NCBI GenBank assembly: GCA_900498135.1
Contig: LR026961.1
Coordinates: 4,455,905 to 4,501,040 of the forward strand
Source of the DNA: an uncultured Desulfatiglans sp.
Lineage (GTDB): Bacteria; Desulfobacterota; DSM-4660; Desulfatiglandales; Desulfatiglandaceae
Length of the DNA: 45,136 nucleotides
Direction: 5' to 3'
Part shown: piece after piece, positions 25,932 to 34,796 of the stretch
Layout: each line of letters begins with the position of its first letter
How positions within the stretch are numbered: position 1 is the stretch's first letter
The notes under the pieces: generated by a model
Told to the model about the DNA's origin: nothing
Seen by the model: the letters and a program-made list of their open reading frames with translations, nothing else
Databases searched by the model: none
Made by a program: the position numbers and the translations under genes

Positions 25932-27098
25932 CTAACGGCCTTCAAACGCGCGTCGATAGATCTTTTCAGCCGCGGCTGCGCTCATCGGCCGGGGGTTGTT
26001 CAAGATGGGCCGCGTAACGTTCATGGCCGCCTCGGCCATCCGGGGAATGGCATCCTCCGGGACCCCCAGGTCCCGCAGCCTGAGCGGCGCGCCGATGTCC
26101 TGGGAAAGCTCCCACACCCGTTCGGCGGCCTCGGCGGCGAGGGCCCTTTCGCTCCTGCCTTTGGCCGGGGCCCCCATGGCGACGGCCACCGCGGCGAACT
26201 TCTCCGTGTGGCCGGGGAAGTTGAAATCGAGCACATAAGGAAGCATCAGCGCGTTGGCGATCCCATGCGGGATGTCGAAAAAGGCCCCGAGCGGGTAGGC
26301 CAGCGCGTGCACCGCCCCCACGCCGCTCATCGCCAGGCCGAGACCCGCCAGATAGCTCGCCTGCAGCATCCGGGTCCGATGATGGAGATTACCCCCCTGA
26401 AAGACGGCCCCCCTCAGGCTCCCGGCGATCGTCTTGACCGCCTCGAGGGAGAGGGCATCGGTGACGAAATGCGATTGGAGCGAGGTGTAGGATTCGATCG
26501 CATGGGTCAGGGCATCCATCCCCGTGTAGGCGGTCGGGTAAGGCGGAAGCCCGAGGGTCAATTCCGGATCGAGGATCGCCAGGGCCGGATACAGGTAGGG
26601 GCTGTTGATCCCCCCTTTGGTCTTGGTCCCACGCATGGTGAAAACCGCCGTGAACGTCGTCTCACTGCCGGTTCCGGCCGTCGTCGGAACCATGACGGTC
26701 GGCAGGCCGGGGACTTTCACGAGGTTGAGTCCCACATAGTCGAGTGCCTTTCCTTCGTTCCTCGCCAGAACCCCGATAGCCTTGGCTACATCGAGCGTGC
26801 TCCCACCGCCCACGCCAACGACGCAGTCCACCTGTTCCTGGCGGGCCAGCTCCGCGCCCTCGTCCGCCCATTCGGGGGCGGGCTCCGGGCTGATCCGGAA
26901 ATAGGGCACCGCCTCGACCGACCCTTGCGCCAGGATCTCCTGCACATGTCTGCCGAGTTCCATTTCGGAGAGGCCCCGGTCCATGACCAGCAGGGCGCGG
27001 GTGGCCCCCAACGCCTCCAGTTCAATCGGCAGGCTGCCGACCGCTCCACTGCCGAACAGGGTCTTTTTGACCCCTTCGATGGTAATCAAACGTTTCAT
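25932..27098 (-). CDS. Iron-containing alcohol dehydrogenase, candidate KdnB
   Basis: A 388-residue group III alcohol dehydrogenase. The nucleotide-binding motif VGVGGGSTLDVAKAIG is near residue 95. Metal ligands are present in YTGMDALTHAIESYTS (Asp and His) and in GVGAVHALAYPLGAFFDIPH (two His). The ATG at 27098 follows GAGGAGA. It lies 155 bases upstream of kdnA on the same strand. In the known pathway KdnB, of this same family, oxidises C8 of Kdo before KdnA aminates it, so the pair suggests 8-amino-Kdo in lipopolysaccharide. The sequence on its own also fits a lactaldehyde or 1,3-propanediol dehydrogenase, so the KdnB role rests on context. Confidence 0.7.
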   Translation of the reverse strand: MKRLITIEGVKKTLFGSGAVGSLPIELEALGATRALLVMDRGLSEMELGRHVQEILAQGSVEAVPYFRISPEPAPEWADEGAELARQEQVDCVVGVGGGSTLDVAKAIGVLARNEGKALDYVGLNLVKVPGLPTVMVPTTAGTGSETTFTAVFTMRGTKTKGGINSPYLYPALAILDPELTLGLPPYPTAYTGMDALTHAIESYTSLQSHFVTDALSLEAVKTIAGSLRGAVFQGGNLHHRTRMLQASYLAGLGLAMSGVGAVHALAYPLGAFFDIPHGIANALMLPYVLDFNFPGHTEKFAAVAVAMGAPAKGRSERALAAEAAERVWELSQDIGAPLRLRDLGVPEDAIPRMAEAAMNVTRPILNNPRPMSAAAAEKIYRRAFEGR

Positions 27099-27280
27099 GA
27101 CGGTCTCCTCGAGGTACAGGGATGCCCGGCGCCCCTGAGGCGCCCGTCCGGATTCGTCCAGATACCGGCAGCATCCAGAGATAAACCAACGCGATGGATT
27201 TATCAAGGAAAGATCTTCGGAGGAAGGCCGTTCGGGCAGGCACCGGGCCTGAGCCCCTCAGCGTTCAAGCGCTCCTCCAG

Positions 27281-27302
27281 CCCGCTCCGCCGGAGGAGCG
27301 GG
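27281..27302 (-). terminator. Stem-loop after the histidine kinase
   Basis: CCCGCTCC pairs with GGAGCGGG around the six-base loop GCCGGA, 27 bases beyond the kinase stop. There is no T tract on the minus strand, so it may be a weak terminator or a 3' end stabiliser. Confidence 0.5.
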
Positions 27303-27328
27303 TCAGAGGAGCAAATCAGGGTGGTCGC

Positions 27329-29704
27329 TTATAGGCTCTGCTCGGTCTGTTCATCCACCTTGACAGGGAAATACAGCGAAAAGGTAGTCTCCCCAGACCC
27401 ATAACAATCTTCGGGGCCAGCGCAGAATGTACAGAGGGATATCTGGCCCGGACAGACGCTCGCACCGTCGAGAAGATGGCGGCACCGGGTCGACGTCATC
27501 CGGATCTCGAACCCGTAACGTTGGGAGAACATTTTCATCCTGAGGAGATCCGCTCCCTTGCCGCCTGCGTTGAAGTCGAAGGGCCTCTTGGAGGAGTAGG
27601 AAAGGGTGTCGCCCGTCGTAAAAAACCCTTCGAATATGCGCTTCTTCGCCTCCTCCGGGATTCCGACCCCGCAGTCGTGGACGACCAGCTCCATGCCGCT
27701 TCCCCGCGGGTGGACGAGGACGTCGGTCCGCCCTTCGTCGGGGGTGTTCTCCACGGCGTTGCGGATAAGCCCGTCGACCAGCTTCTCGAGTACATCCCGG
27801 GGGATCCAGACGGGTGGCCCCGGCTCGGCCGCCAGACTCACGTCGACATGCCGGTGGGCGAACAGGGGCTTTAGGAACGAGATCCGCTCCCCGACGAACC
27901 CGTCCAGCAGGATCTTCTCGGACTCGCTCGTTTTCGGGCCGAAAAGATCGTCGATGCGCCTTCGGATCTTCTGGACGGCCACCCCCTCCCCAAGCTCCTC
28001 CGCCGTCAGGGCCTCGAGTTCGTCGGCGCACTCTTCGAGCAGGAGCATCATGACATCCTGGGTCTGCAGCGAACCGCCCATCAGGATATCCTCCGCCTGG
28101 CGCTGGATCTCCACCAGGCGGTTGAGGTTCCTGCGGGCCCTTTCCAGGGTCGGCGCCCACTCCGCCTCGGGGAGGACCTTCAGCTTACGGGAGAAGATGG
28201 TCATCGTGGACATGAGGACGGCCAGGGGCGTCCTCAGTTCGTGGGAGAGGTGGTTGATCATCTTGTCCTTCGCCTTGTTCATGCTCAGAAGCTCGTTGTA
28301 GGCCGATTTAAGCTTCTCGGAGACCTGGGCGTAGGCGATCACCACGGCGACGGTCCCTGCGACCATCTCCAGCAGTTCGATGTCCGACGGCTTGAAATCC
28401 CCGTCCTGCTTGTTGATGGCGCAGATGGCGCCCTTGATCCGGGTTCTTCCCACCAGGGGCACGAGCGCCAGATTCCGGGTGCTGTATCCCAGCCTGCGGT
28501 CACGCTCCTCGTGGAGTTCCCGGTTCCTGGATGTGTCCGAAACGATCATGGGCTTCCCGGTCCTGATGACCTCCCCGGCCATGAGCTGATCGTAGCGGAA
28601 CCTGACTTCCGCGGCCCGCCGGATAGCCTCATCCTGATCGTAGGCCGCCCCCGTGATGTAGAGCTCCTGCTTCTCCTCGTCCGGGAGGATCACCACGCAC
28701 CCTTCCGATTCGACGAGGTCCTTTACCTCCGTGTTGATGAAATGGAGCAGTTCGTGAAGCTCCGGATACTTCGGCAGCGCGAGGCTGATCTGGAGCATGG
28801 CCTCCTGGATCCGGGCCATGCGCTTGTCCTTTGTGATGTCACGATAGATCGCGATGACGCCGGCCAGATCATCGAGGCTCTCCGCATAGACCGCCGCACG
28901 GATGGAGACGTCCAGCAGGCGCCCGTCCCTTGTCAACCGCTTGGATTCGTGGTGCACCAGAATCTTGTCCTGGCGAAGGCGCTTCAACTCTTCCAGGGTG
29001 CTTTGGACCTGATCGAACGGGACGAAGGGGACCCTTCCCGCCTGGAAGTCTTCGAGCGTCCACCCGAAGACCTTGGTGAAATAGGGGTTGAGGTAGGTCG
29101 GGTGCCCGTCCATGGTGAACACGCCGATCGGGTAGGGGATAAAATCGACCAGCGTCTGGAGGCGGACCGAGGTCCGGCGCAGGGCGTCCTGCATCCGGTG
29201 GCCTTTGGTCACTTCCCTGAAGGTCTCGACAGCCCCGGTGACACGGCCGTTTTCATCCTTCAGGGGCACCGCCGTAACCAGAAACCACTTGCCGCCCCCG
29301 TCAGGGGCCGGCAAAAACCGCTCCACCTCCCAGGCATCCCCCGCCAGGGGCGACCTGCGGCACCCCGAGCCGAAGCGCGCCATGATCTCCGCCTCCGAGG
29401 CCTGGTCGACAATGAGATCCAACAGCACCGGCCCGGGCTCCGAGAAAAAGGTCCGCCATGGGTCTTTCTTCCCGATCAAGCTCCCGGGCGGAGTACCCGT
29501 CAGGTTCTCGTAAGCCCTGCTGCAGTGCACGACAACGTGCTCGGCATCGATCACGAGGACCGGCACCTCAAGACGCTCTATCGCAAGAGATAGGATGCCA
29601 TCACGCCTATCATCCTCGTTGCAAAAAGGAGCAGACCGCTCTTTTTTCTCACCGCATCCTTCAGAACCCAAGGCCGTCTGAGTGGTATCATCATCCACGG
29701 ACAT
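27329..29704 (-). CDS. PAS-PAS-GAF sensor histidine kinase with a cysteine-rich insert
   Basis: A 791-residue soluble kinase with no clear membrane span. The order is PAS (about 40-150; VLVIDAEHVVVHCSRAYENL), a second PAS (about 175-300; PYPIGVFTMDGHPTYLNPYF), GAF (about 310-455), a HisKA helix with phospho-acceptor His488 in HLSHELRTPLAVL, and a HATPase from about 640 (LIRNAVENTPDEGRTD; HDCGVGIPEEAKKRIFEGF). After the G2 region the ATPase domain carries Cys741, 751, 758, 761 and 767, spaced C-x9-C-x6-C-x2-C-x5-C, before the final ETTFSLYFP strand. No receiver domain or response regulator is next to it, so it is an orphan kinase. The signal is unknown; a redox or metal input through the cysteines is speculation. 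Confidence 0.88.
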   Translation of the reverse strand: MSVDDDTTQTALGSEGCGEKKERSAPFCNEDDRRDGILSLAIERLEVPVLVIDAEHVVVHCSRAYENLTGTPPGSLIGKKDPWRTFFSEPGPVLLDLIVDQASEAEIMARFGSGCRRSPLAGDAWEVERFLPAPDGGGKWFLVTAVPLKDENGRVTGAVETFREVTKGHRMQDALRRTSVRLQTLVDFIPYPIGVFTMDGHPTYLNPYFTKVFGWTLEDFQAGRVPFVPFDQVQSTLEELKRLRQDKILVHHESKRLTRDGRLLDVSIRAAVYAESLDDLAGVIAIYRDITKDKRMARIQEAMLQISLALPKYPELHELLHFINTEVKDLVESEGCVVILPDEEKQELYITGAAYDQDEAIRRAAEVRFRYDQLMAGEVIRTGKPMIVSDTSRNRELHEERDRRLGYSTRNLALVPLVGRTRIKGAICAINKQDGDFKPSDIELLEMVAGTVAVVIAYAQVSEKLKSAYNELLSMNKAKDKMINHLSHELRTPLAVLMSTMTIFSRKLKVLPEAEWAPTLERARRNLNRLVEIQRQAEDILMGGSLQTQDVMMLLLEECADELEALTAEELGEGVAVQKIRRRIDDLFGPKTSESEKILLDGFVGERISFLKPLFAHRHVDVSLAAEPGPPVWIPRDVLEKLVDGLIRNAVENTPDEGRTDVLVHPRGSGMELVVHDCGVGIPEEAKKRIFEGFFTTGDTLSYSSKRPFDFNAGGKGADLLRMKMFSQRYGFEIRMTSTRCRHLLDGASVCPGQISLCTFCAGPEDCYGSGETTFSLYFPVKVDEQTEQSL

Positions 29705-29751
29705 GGCAAAAACCTTGTTGTCAAAAAGCTAAAATGCTTTCCATCCGTAAA

Positions 29752-29766
29752 TCATTTCCGGATGGA
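29752..29766. repeat. Tip of the palindromic repeat
   Basis: TCATTTCCGGATGGA matches the outermost end of the dispersed element. It lies just upstream of the kinase gene and is too short to be certain. Confidence 0.35.
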
Positions 29767-29929
29767 TCTAGCTAATTATCAGTTATAACATATGCACTGG
29801 TCAATCAAGGAGTTTTACGGGCATCCCCCGTTGCCGTGACGGGGGCGGCGCGGGAGGCTCTTCTGCTGCACCACCAGAAAGATCGCGAGAAAAAATCTTA
29901 GGAAATCAGATACATATTGACCTGGGTGA

Positions 29930-29945
29930 TGCCGTTATAACGGCA
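29930..29945. promoter_or_regulatory. Perfect 16-bp palindrome, operator-like
   Basis: TGCCGTTATAACGGCA reads the same on both strands. It is flanked by GTGA at 29927-29930 and TCAC at 29952-29955, which extend the symmetry loosely. Size and symmetry suit a dimeric repressor site between the kinase and the large unknown gene, although a role in RNA is also possible. Confidence 0.45.
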
Positions 29946-30023
29946 GATATGGTCACAGTCGCCATTTTTCCAAGCGTGAACATTTTCGGATTATTTCATA
30001 TGGTGCATAATTCAATCACTATA

Positions 30024-32654
30024 TCATTTTCTATTAATATGTGTATCTATGTTATCATTGACATTTTCACTGTCATCTGTTTCTGAATTATCAGAAGGTA
30101 TAGAGAAATATTGATCGGGATCATAATACAAATTATCATCATTGCTGTCCAAATATAACATACTACTCATCTTTAACGTATTATCCATATTTTTCTGTCC
30201 ATCGTTTAATGGATTAATGTTTATCATTTTATTAAGATGCTCAATTCCAGTTATGCCCCTATCGCTATCATCAGAATCTTCCATAAAATTTATCGTATTA
30301 ATATTTCTTTGAATTTTATTTTCTTCCGGCAACCAACCGACTCCTATTTTGCCGTTTGAATCATTAAGTTTATTGAAATATTCGATATCTTCTATACTGA
30401 CATAGCCATCATCAGAATCATTCGAAATACTTGCAGTATCAATGTCTCTGTACTTTTCATCTTTTTCGATTATTTCCCTGTTTGAATTATTAGTATTCAC
30501 TAACTTGCTTTCATCGTATAAAGCCTCGACTTTTACTACAGTCTCCCAACTATAATCAATCCATTCTCTAGATTCCTCTACCTTGAATTTTTTCGGCAAT
30601 GTTTCTTTTTTAAAAACATACCGACTCATCATTTCATCTTTAGCTCCATCTTTTGATATTTTTCCTTCATACAATGAATCAATATATTCATAACATAATC
30701 TAATGATATATGTCATAATATGTCTACGTTCATTAATATTAATTGATGTATGCTGAGTTAACGCTGGCATTGCCAGCCATTTTCTGCATGTGATTTCAAG
30801 GGGAGAATAGGCATTGATAAAGATTTCCAGCGGGGCCGTATCATCTTTTGGTTTGCTATCCTGAATTCTATTTCGCAAACAAATTAGATTGAGATTATGC
30901 GTTTCAAGCAAAAGAGCCAGTCCCCACTTGAAATCTTCCATGAAATTCGACAATTTTTGCATCACGCCATCTTTTTTCATCTGATAGAGTTCATCAATCT
31001 CCGTATGATCGATGATCGTGTCAATGACATCTCTCAGGGTGTCATTGAAAGGAACTGCAGGCCAGATCAGGCCTCTTTCGTTATCTTGGACGCCAACAAG
31101 GCCGAAATCTTCATCCCCATCCCAGGGATCTTGGTCAAAATGAAAATTGGTCAATGGACCATAGGAACCATTAGGCAGGGTTCGGCTGCGATAAGTGTAC
31201 CTCCCGGTCATTCCTATCAGGTTGTAGTTACCATCGAGCGGCGGCTTCTGACGGCTAAAGTATTTCTCCCGGAATTTTTCTCTGGCCTCGCTCAAGGCCT
31301 CCTGTTTGGCCTGCTCCAGCGATTTCGATCCATCCACTTTTGGCTGCTGATCCGGAATGATCGAGGAATCTTGCTGGGCTGGGACCTCACTGTCTAGATT
31401 CTCGAGTTCCAGAGTTTTCCACTCAAGCTCCTTCAAGGGATCTTGCGGGGTCGGGATCTCTTGATTTCGATCTCTGCTTTCCATAGATTTAAGCTCTTTT
31501 TCCTCTTCAGAATCTACCAATTCTGGCTGCTGATCCCGAATGATCGAGGAATCTTGCGGGGTCACGGGCACAACGCTCAGTCCCTCGAGAACCGGCGGGG
31601 GAGAATCAGGCTCGGAGCGCAGCGATGGGGAAGTCCGCCCGTGCGCAACAATCGTATAATGAACGCCTCCGTCCAGATAGCGGTAGGAGTCCATTTCGCT
31701 CCGGTACCTGACGCTGCCGGTTACTTCGAAGCTCGTCGGTATGTCCGGCATCCTGAAGATAAACCGCGTCAAGGATTGCCGCCTCGCTTCGTAAGTTGAC
31801 TCTCCGGCCTGCTGCGCCTGTTCCTCGCCGTCCATCGGGTTCGACCCCAGAAACCGCCGGTATCTTCTCCATATCGTCTCCATCACCTGTCCCCGCGCCC
31901 CTTGGGGGCGCAACAACAACACAGACGGATGGAGCAAAAATTGGTTGAAGAGGGTATCGAGGTCCTGCCGGATCACAGGGTCATCGACTGCCCGGAGCGG
32001 TGCCGCTGCATCCCAGAGCATCTGCCGCTGCCTGAAAAAGGTCATGATATTTTCGCGCATCTCCCCGATGCGCCTGGACTCGGAGAGGTCTTCAGCGGAC
32101 TGCTCGATGATCCCCTCCGCCAGGCGCCTGAGGGTCTGCTCGCCGCCCTGTTGCCAGAATTCCGGCTGGATAATCGTCTCCTTCTTGAGATCCTGCACAA
32201 GGGCGTCGAACGTTCCCGGAAGCGGATCCGCGCCATCCGTCGTCCCGGAGAGGAAAAACCTCTGCTGGAAGGCCTTCTTCTCGCAGCGGATGCGGTCCAC
32301 CACCCTCCGCACACGGCGGCAGGTAAGCGGCCTCTCGCCGAGTTCTCGTTCGGCCCTGCTGCGGTTTTCCGATCCATAGAGAACCTCGATGGAACCGAGG
32401 AGCCTGTCCTTCAGGTAGATGTCTTCGCCCCTCAGTTTCACATCGACCTCCTGCGGCGCCCCTTTGAGATCAGGATGATTCTTCCGTATCGCCCGCGCAC
32501 GCCACTTTCTACCGCTCCCGAAGAGATCCCTGTAATGGACGCCCAACCAGCGCTCGTTTTCCCTTCCCTCCAGACCGATCTCCCCCCACCAGCTCCTGCC
32601 TGCAGCCTCCCGCAGATTATCGACAACACCTATCGCTTCTTTCAATGCGACCAT
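30024..32654 (-). CDS. Large protein of unknown family, paralogue of the 32847-34796 product
   Basis: An 876-residue product with no signal peptide or membrane span. The ATG at 32654 follows GGGGGAGGAG. Near residue 75, LRGEDIYLKDRLLGSIEVLYG and PLTCRRVRRVVDR match the neighbouring gene, as do RFFLSG, PGTFDALVQDL and DTLFNQFLLHPS. A unit of about 190 residues ends with RFIFRMPDIPTSFEV; a second, more divergent unit ends with RYVFKKETLPKKFKV. A linker repeats QDSSII-[RP]-DQQP twice. The last 200 or so residues are rich in Asn, Asp, Ser and Ile, with repeated DSDD...IE...NK blocks. The DNA is AT-rich over 30024-30900 but GC-rich in the N-terminal half. I recognise no domain. Confidence 0.75.
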   Translation of the reverse strand: MVALKEAIGVVDNLREAAGRSWWGEIGLEGRENERWLGVHYRDLFGSGRKWRARAIRKNHPDLKGAPQEVDVKLRGEDIYLKDRLLGSIEVLYGSENRSRAERELGERPLTCRRVRRVVDRIRCEKKAFQQRFFLSGTTDGADPLPGTFDALVQDLKKETIIQPEFWQQGGEQTLRRLAEGIIEQSAEDLSESRRIGEMRENIMTFFRQRQMLWDAAAPLRAVDDPVIRQDLDTLFNQFLLHPSVLLLRPQGARGQVMETIWRRYRRFLGSNPMDGEEQAQQAGESTYEARRQSLTRFIFRMPDIPTSFEVTGSVRYRSEMDSYRYLDGGVHYTIVAHGRTSPSLRSEPDSPPPVLEGLSVVPVTPQDSSIIRDQQPELVDSEEEKELKSMESRDRNQEIPTPQDPLKELEWKTLELENLDSEVPAQQDSSIIPDQQPKVDGSKSLEQAKQEALSEAREKFREKYFSRQKPPLDGNYNLIGMTGRYTYRSRTLPNGSYGPLTNFHFDQDPWDGDEDFGLVGVQDNERGLIWPAVPFNDTLRDVIDTIIDHTEIDELYQMKKDGVMQKLSNFMEDFKWGLALLLETHNLNLICLRNRIQDSKPKDDTAPLEIFINAYSPLEITCRKWLAMPALTQHTSININERRHIMTYIIRLCYEYIDSLYEGKISKDGAKDEMMSRYVFKKETLPKKFKVEESREWIDYSWETVVKVEALYDESKLVNTNNSNREIIEKDEKYRDIDTASISNDSDDGYVSIEDIEYFNKLNDSNGKIGVGWLPEENKIQRNINTINFMEDSDDSDRGITGIEHLNKMININPLNDGQKNMDNTLKMSSMLYLDSNDDNLYYDPDQYFSIPSDNSETDDSENVNDNIDTHINRK

Positions 32655-32756
32655 ACGACTCCTCCCCCTGCCTCGCTCCCAATGCCTCAAGTTTTATCCG
32701 GGAATCGATCCATTTCTCTCTCTGACATCCTCGAAATCGCGTCTACAAAGCGTGTC

Positions 32757-32795
32757 ATCCGGAACCGATTTTTTGCCCATCTCAGCGCCGTCTGT
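32757..32795. repeat. Decayed half copy of the palindromic repeat
   Basis: CATCCGGAACCGATTTTTTG followed by CCCATCTCAGCGCCGTCTG tracks the left half of the element at 1-42 with scattered changes. It lies in the gap between the two paralogous unknown genes. Confidence 0.5.
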
Positions 32796-32846
32796 TTTCA
32801 GAGCGACGTCAGTGAGATCCTGAATGAGCCGTGTTCTCCGCTGCAG

Positions 32847-34796
32847 TCACTGTATCTCCTGTTCCGCGAACAACGGACTTCGCCAGCCCGGGATCTTTCC
32901 CTGCTCGAAGTACATGCGGATATCATCGCCTGAGACCTCGAAGCGTGCGGGCGGCATAGGGCGGTTAAACATAAAACGGATCATGGCTTCCAGATCCACT
33001 CTCCCGGCTCCCGTGGAGGTACGCTCATCGAGAGGAAGGGAAGAAAGTTCTTGAATCTGTCCGCCACCTCGATCGATGGTAGAGGCCCCTTCCCGCCCGC
33101 AAAGCCGGGCCATCCCGCTCATCTCCAGGAGTCTCTGTTCATGTATCCCCCCGATAAACGCAGCGAAACGCCTGCTGACAAAAGCGATCAGCCGGGGGCG
33201 TTCCCGCTGAGGTTCGTGGAAGGCAATCGAGGGATTCACCAGGAGGTTTTCAAACGTAAGCACAAACGGCGCATAGTCCTGCATCGGGACATCACAGGCA
33301 CTGAACGCTCGAACCAGGTGCCTGACCGCCTCGTCCCGCTCCTTCAAAAATGCGCACATCTCGTCGCGGACTATTTTACATCCCTCTCGATATCTCTCGA
33401 TGCCGACCATCCTTTGAACGATACCCTCGGCAAGACCTTTCAGTACGCGCCTGAACTTCTCCTGCTCGCGCCAATAGAATACAGGGCAAAGCCCTTTTTC
33501 GCCAAGTTCGGTGACGAGGGAATCGAAATTCTGCAACGGTGCGAGTCCCGTATCCCATCTATCATTCCGATGAACGGATCGGCTCCCCAGCGCCATGAAA
33601 CGTCTTCTGTGCAATGCAACCTGAAGAGACTCCAATTTGGCCGTCTGGCCGCGATCCCCCGAATTCTGCGCCTGGATGACGAACGGCAATCTGCGCTTCC
33701 GGAAGAAATTCTGCCCGAAAAGACGTCTGATTTCGGCGAGCAGTTCTTCACCCTGCTGCAGGGGCGTCTCATCAGGTTGATCCGTGATAACGGGGACGGA
33801 GCTCTCTCTAAGGCCAATCTGCTCCACTTCCTCGGCAGGCACACGCGGGGCATCACCCAGCGGCGCGTCCAGACCCACCTGAAGGGCCCCTTGAACCAGG
33901 AGCGATTGCAGGGCGGATCGTCTCGCCTCCCCCTGAATCTCCACCGCGTTTTTCTGTGTCAGAAACTCCTTATATCTTTGGAGCGTCGCCTGCATGCATT
34001 CCCAACGTTTTAACGGATCGAGAAGAAGCAGGCTTCTGTCCATCAAGAAGAGACGATCGAAGAGCGTGTGCAGGTCATACAAGACGAGCGAATTCTCCGC
34101 AGCACGCGACCACGGAGCGCACCTGAAAACGGTCTTTCGCTGCGCAAGGAAGGTTTGGAGACCCTCCTTAACATCCCTCCATCGCTCTTCAGAGGTCATT
34201 TTGCGCTTACCGCCGTCGATGATCGATCTGGCCAGGTCTTTGAGAGCTGCCCGCGCCGCTTCCTGCTTCAGACCTGCCGGCGGCAAGGCTTCGGCCTCCA
34301 GATCCGCCATGAGGGCATCGAACGTGCCCCGCATGGGCGGCCCCTCGCCTGACGGGGTCTCCAGAAAAAACCGTGTCCGGAATCCGCGCCTGTCCTCATC
34401 GACCCGCCGCAGCACCTTTCGGATGCGGTGACACGTCAAGGGTTTATCGTCGATGATCCTTTCTGCGCCCTCCAGCGCCTCGGGTCCGTAAAGCGTCCTC
34501 AGCGCATTCCCGAAAAGACATCGAAGATAGACATCCTCCCCTTTCAGTTCAATCGCCGGATCAATCGTATACACCCATGGCTTGCGCGGATCGGTATTGG
34601 GGCGGATCTCGACGAAACGGCTTCTCGACCTGATTTTGTGCGCGGATGACCAGCCACTCCGCCCATACAGGCAGAGATCGCCTGCGTGGTCGAACCCCAG
34701 TTCGCCCCTCCTGGCAGCCGTCTGAGCGAAGACCGACACCGTATAGGAGGATTTCTCAAGATCACTCAATTCCAGGTCCTCCACTGGCACCGGCAC
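32847..34796 (-). CDS. Large protein of unknown family with an internal duplication
   Basis: A 649-residue soluble product. The start is probably GTG at 34796 (GAGGG nine bases upstream); a TTG nine codons in, with GGAGG before it, is an alternative. Residues about 70-290 hold ELKGEDVYLRCLFGNALRTL, PLTCHRIRKVLRR, TRFFLETPSG, RGTFDALMADLEAE and LHTLFDRLFLMDRSLLLLDP. Residues about 385-560 repeat the same plan (RRRFMALGS, FDSLVTELGEK, LKGLAEGIVQRM, LTFENLLVNPSIAF). It ends with IRFMFNRPMPPARFEV. The downstream gene shares this architecture. No catalytic motif, membrane span or signal is visible, and I do not recognise the family. Confidence 0.78.
   Translation of the reverse strand: MPVPVEDLELSDLEKSSYTVSVFAQTAARRGELGFDHAGDLCLYGRSGWSSAHKIRSRSRFVEIRPNTDPRKPWVYTIDPAIELKGEDVYLRCLFGNALRTLYGPEALEGAERIIDDKPLTCHRIRKVLRRVDEDRRGFRTRFFLETPSGEGPPMRGTFDALMADLEAEALPPAGLKQEAARAALKDLARSIIDGGKRKMTSEERWRDVKEGLQTFLAQRKTVFRCAPWSRAAENSLVLYDLHTLFDRLFLMDRSLLLLDPLKRWECMQATLQRYKEFLTQKNAVEIQGEARRSALQSLLVQGALQVGLDAPLGDAPRVPAEEVEQIGLRESSVPVITDQPDETPLQQGEELLAEIRRLFGQNFFRKRRLPFVIQAQNSGDRGQTAKLESLQVALHRRRFMALGSRSVHRNDRWDTGLAPLQNFDSLVTELGEKGLCPVFYWREQEKFRRVLKGLAEGIVQRMVGIERYREGCKIVRDEMCAFLKERDEAVRHLVRAFSACDVPMQDYAPFVLTFENLLVNPSIAFHEPQRERPRLIAFVSRRFAAFIGGIHEQRLLEMSGMARLCGREGASTIDRGGGQIQELSSLPLDERTSTGAGRVDLEAMIRFMFNRPMPPARFEVSGDDIRMYFEQGKIPGWRSPLFAEQEIQ

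Larger units (their letters stand above)
29705..30023. other. Intergenic region upstream of the kinase
   Basis: About 320 bases, turning AT-rich toward the unknown gene. It holds a repeat fragment (29752-29766), a GC stem-loop CCCCCGT/ACGGGGG near 29826-29846, and a perfect 16-bp palindrome at 29930-29945. The kinase promoter must lie here, but no hexamer pair stands out on the minus strand. Confidence 0.45.
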
